35,901 nucleotides of DNA from the NCBI GenBank assembly GCA_021298395.1, contig JAJTFH010000019.1, positions 1 through 35,901 on the forward strand, written 5' to 3'. This document shows positions 34,422-35,901 of the stretch, in pieces. Source of the DNA: Gemmatimonadota bacterium (GTDB taxonomy: Bacteria; Gemmatimonadota; Gemmatimonadetes; Gemmatimonadales; Gemmatimonadaceae). The notes below the pieces were generated by a model that was given only the letters and a program-made list of their open reading frames with translations, was not told the origin of the DNA and ran no database searches. The translations under genes were made by a program, and so were the position numbers. Within the stretch, counting starts at the first letter, position 1, and the number at the start of each line of letters is the position of its first letter.

Positions 34422-35177
34422 ATGTCCGCCACGATCGATCTGGAGCGCCACGAAGCGGAGGCCGCCGCCGCGAACGCGACCCTGGAGGGGAAGCGCGTCT
34501 ACGTGCGCCGGATGTTCTCCGAGATCGCGCCGAGCTACGATCTGCTCAATCGGTTGCTCTCGCTCGGGATCGATCGGCGGTGGCGCACCGTGGCGCTCCG
34601 TCGGCTGGGTTGGGATCGCGCCCCATCGGGGACCTATCTCGATCTCTGCGCCGGCACCCTCGATGTCGGCACGCAGCTGAGCAAGACGCGTGGATTCTTC
34701 GGGCGCATCTTGGCGGCGGATTTCGCCGAGCCGATGCTGCGCGCCGGCGTGGGGAAGGCCTCGCCCGCGGTGCTCGCGCCGGCCGTCGCCGATGCGCTCG
34801 CCCTCCCCGTGCGCGATGCGGCCTTCGAGGGGGCGATCGTCGCCTTCGGGATCCGCAACGTCGCTGACCTCGGCGCCGGGCTTCGCGAGGTGCGCCGCGT
34901 GCTCAAGCCCAGTGCGCGCTTCGTCATCCTCGAGTTCTCGACACCGACGCTCCCGTTCATCCGCTCGGCGTATCAGTTCTACTTCCATCACGTGCTCCCA
35001 CGCATCGGTCGCCTGGTGAGTGGGCATCGCACCGCATACACCTATCTGCCGCGCTCCGTCGCGAACTTCCCCGAGACCACAGCCCTCGCGCAGGCGATGC
35101 GCGACGCGGGGTTCCGTGATGTGTCGTGGGAGACGCTCACCTTCGGGATCGCGGCGATCCATGTGGGGACCGCATGA
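34422..35177 (+). CDS. menG: Demethylmenaquinone/ubiquinone C-methyltransferase (UbiE/MenG family)
   Basis: From the ATG at 34422 the protein has 251 residues; the open frame runs on upstream by chance only. UbiE signatures are MFSEIAPSYDLLNRLLSLG (about 30-48), YLDLCAGTLDVG as motif I, VAFGIRNVADL, and EFSTPTLPFIRSAYQFYFHH with YLPRSVANFP near the C-terminus. The enzyme adds the ring methyl of menaquinone (or ubiquinone) using SAM. An EtfD-type oxidoreductase in the same window suits a menaquinone chain. The stop overlaps the ubiD-like start (ATGA). Confidence 0.92.
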   Translation: MSATIDLERHEAEAAAANATLEGKRVYVRRMFSEIAPSYDLLNRLLSLGIDRRWRTVALRRLGWDRAPSGTYLDLCAGTLDVGTQLSKTRGFFGRILAADFAEPMLRAGVGKASPAVLAPAVADALALPVRDAAFEGAIVAFGIRNVADLGAGLREVRRVLKPSARFVILEFSTPTLPFIRSAYQFYFHHVLPRIGRLVSGHRTAYTYLPRSVANFPETTALAQAMRDAGFRDVSWETLTFGIAAIHVGTA

Positions 35178-35901
35178 CCCAGCCATTGGACACCCTCGGC
35201 GAGTTCATCACCGCCATCGAGCAGGCGGGCGAGCTCCGGCGCATCACCCACCCGGTGAAGGTGCATCTCGAGATGTGCGAGATCGCCGACCGCGTGATGA
35301 AGATGCCCGGCGGTGGCCCCGCGCTCCTCTTCGAGAAGCCGGTGCTGCGCGATGGCTCGATCTCGGCGTATCCCGTCGCGATCAATCTCTTCGGGTCGAT
35401 GTCGCGCATGGCGATGTCGCTCGGCGTCGAGCGGCTCGACGACCATGGAGATCGGATCACGAAGTTGATGGACCTCAAGGTGCCTGAGGGGTTCCTCGGG
35501 AAGCTGCAGCTCCTCCCCCGCCTCCTCGAGGTGGCGAAGTTCCCGCCGCGCATGGCGTCGGGGACCCCCGCCTGTCAGGAGGTCGTCTGGCAGGGGGATG
35601 AGATCGATCTCGACAAGATCCCGGTGCTCACCACCTGGCCGGAGGATGGCGGACCGTTCATCACGATGACGGCGGTCGTCTCCAAGGATCCGCAGCGCGG
35701 GATCCGCAATGTGGGGATGTACCGCGTGCAGCAGATGGGGAAGCGGCATGTGGCGATGCACTGGCAGCGCCACAAGACCGGGGCGGCGCACTGGCGCGAG
35801 ATGGCGGAGCGGGGCGAGAAGATGCCGGTCTGCATCGTGATCGGTGCCGATCCCGCCTCGATGTACTCCGCGAGCGCGCCACTGCCGCCGAACGTCGATG
35901 A
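35174..35901 (+). CDS. ubiD: UbiD-family decarboxylase, N-terminal part, runs off right edge
   Basis: I translated 242 codons from the ATG at 35174 to the window edge. The opening LGEFITAIEQAGELRRITHPV, GPALLFEKPV, INLFGSMSRMAMSLG, and TTWPEDGGPFITMTAV with GIRNVGMYRVQ are typical of UbiD prFMN-dependent decarboxylases. The catalytic Glu-Arg-Glu set lies mostly beyond the edge. Coupled to a UbiE-type methyltransferase, it may be the decarboxylase of menaquinone biosynthesis by the futalosine route (MqnL-like) or of ubiquinone synthesis; the sequence here does not distinguish them. Confidence 0.88.
   Translation, partial: MTQPLDTLGEFITAIEQAGELRRITHPVKVHLEMCEIADRVMKMPGGGPALLFEKPVLRDGSISAYPVAINLFGSMSRMAMSLGVERLDDHGDRITKLMDLKVPEGFLGKLQLLPRLLEVAKFPPRMASGTPACQEVVWQGDEIDLDKIPVLTTWPEDGGPFITMTAVVSKDPQRGIRNVGMYRVQQMGKRHVAMHWQRHKTGAAHWREMAERGEKMPVCIVIGADPASMYSASAPLPPNVD

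Overview
The window is GC-rich, densely packed bacterial chromosome. All identifiable genes are chromosomal housekeeping or accessory metabolic genes, and I see no phage, transposon, CRISPR array, tRNA or rRNA. The best guess at lineage is Gemmatimonadota or a close relative. This is inference from the mix of a secreted S9 peptidase, CstA, a menaquinone-type electron chain (EtfD, UbiE/MenG, UbiD), an alkylglycerol-monooxygenase-like hydroxylase and GspHIJK/PilVWX-like minor pilins. Most genes have no obvious Shine-Dalgarno sequence. Many are joined by ATGA/GTGA stop-start overlaps, and several operon-leading genes have a TAnnnT box only 5-7 nt before the start codon, which suggests leaderless mRNAs.

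Layout. 1-3263 (-): cstA followed by an S9 peptidase that runs off the left edge. 3372-6682 (+): a secreted protein of unknown function, NAD-type isocitrate dehydrogenase, a metallophosphoesterase and a SprT-like zinc protein. 6778-8013 (+): glutaryl-CoA dehydrogenase. 8056-9267 (-): a DUF4345-like membrane protein, an SDR and a possible 16-codon leader ORF. 9315-10625 (+): a fatty acid hydroxylase/sterol desaturase family protein. 10698-14998 (+): etfB, etfA, an EtfD-type Fe-S oxidoreductase and an ICMT-like methyltransferase. 22979 down to 15039 (-): a nine-gene tightly coupled run, gpmI, outer-membrane protein, PTPS/QueD, fdhD, mobA, mobB, dacB, moeA (broken), methyltransferase. 23082-25451 (+): an SH3-repeat protein, a small coiled-coil membrane protein and an L,D-transpeptidase. 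25493-32016 (+): guaB, an NrnA-like DHH phosphoesterase, four minor pilins and mrp. 34280 down to 32030 (-): an ECF sigma factor, a possible membrane anti-sigma partner and a beta-helix membrane protein. 34422-35901 (+): menG/ubiE and a ubiD homologue that runs off the right edge.

How they work together. GcdH passes electrons to EtfAB, EtfAB to the membrane EtfD, and EtfD to a quinone whose last biosynthetic steps may be encoded at 34422-35901. The Mob/Fdh/Moe genes serve molybdenum cofactor maturation, but moeA carries an internal deletion with a frameshift at about 16590. LD-transpeptidase, the SH3 protein and DacB act on the cell wall. The sigma factor appears to control a small envelope regulon beside it.

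Most notable observations: the moeA lesion inside an otherwise intact Moco run; the recurrent start-proximal TAnnnT motif, including a back-to-back pair at 9275-9308; the SH3/coiled-coil/LD-transpeptidase module; the H-I-J-K minor pilin set whose last member lacks Glu5 and has a large C-terminal domain; and a 14-bp tandem repeat between the sigma factor and its putative partner. I did not find a clearly undescribed defence or mobile system.
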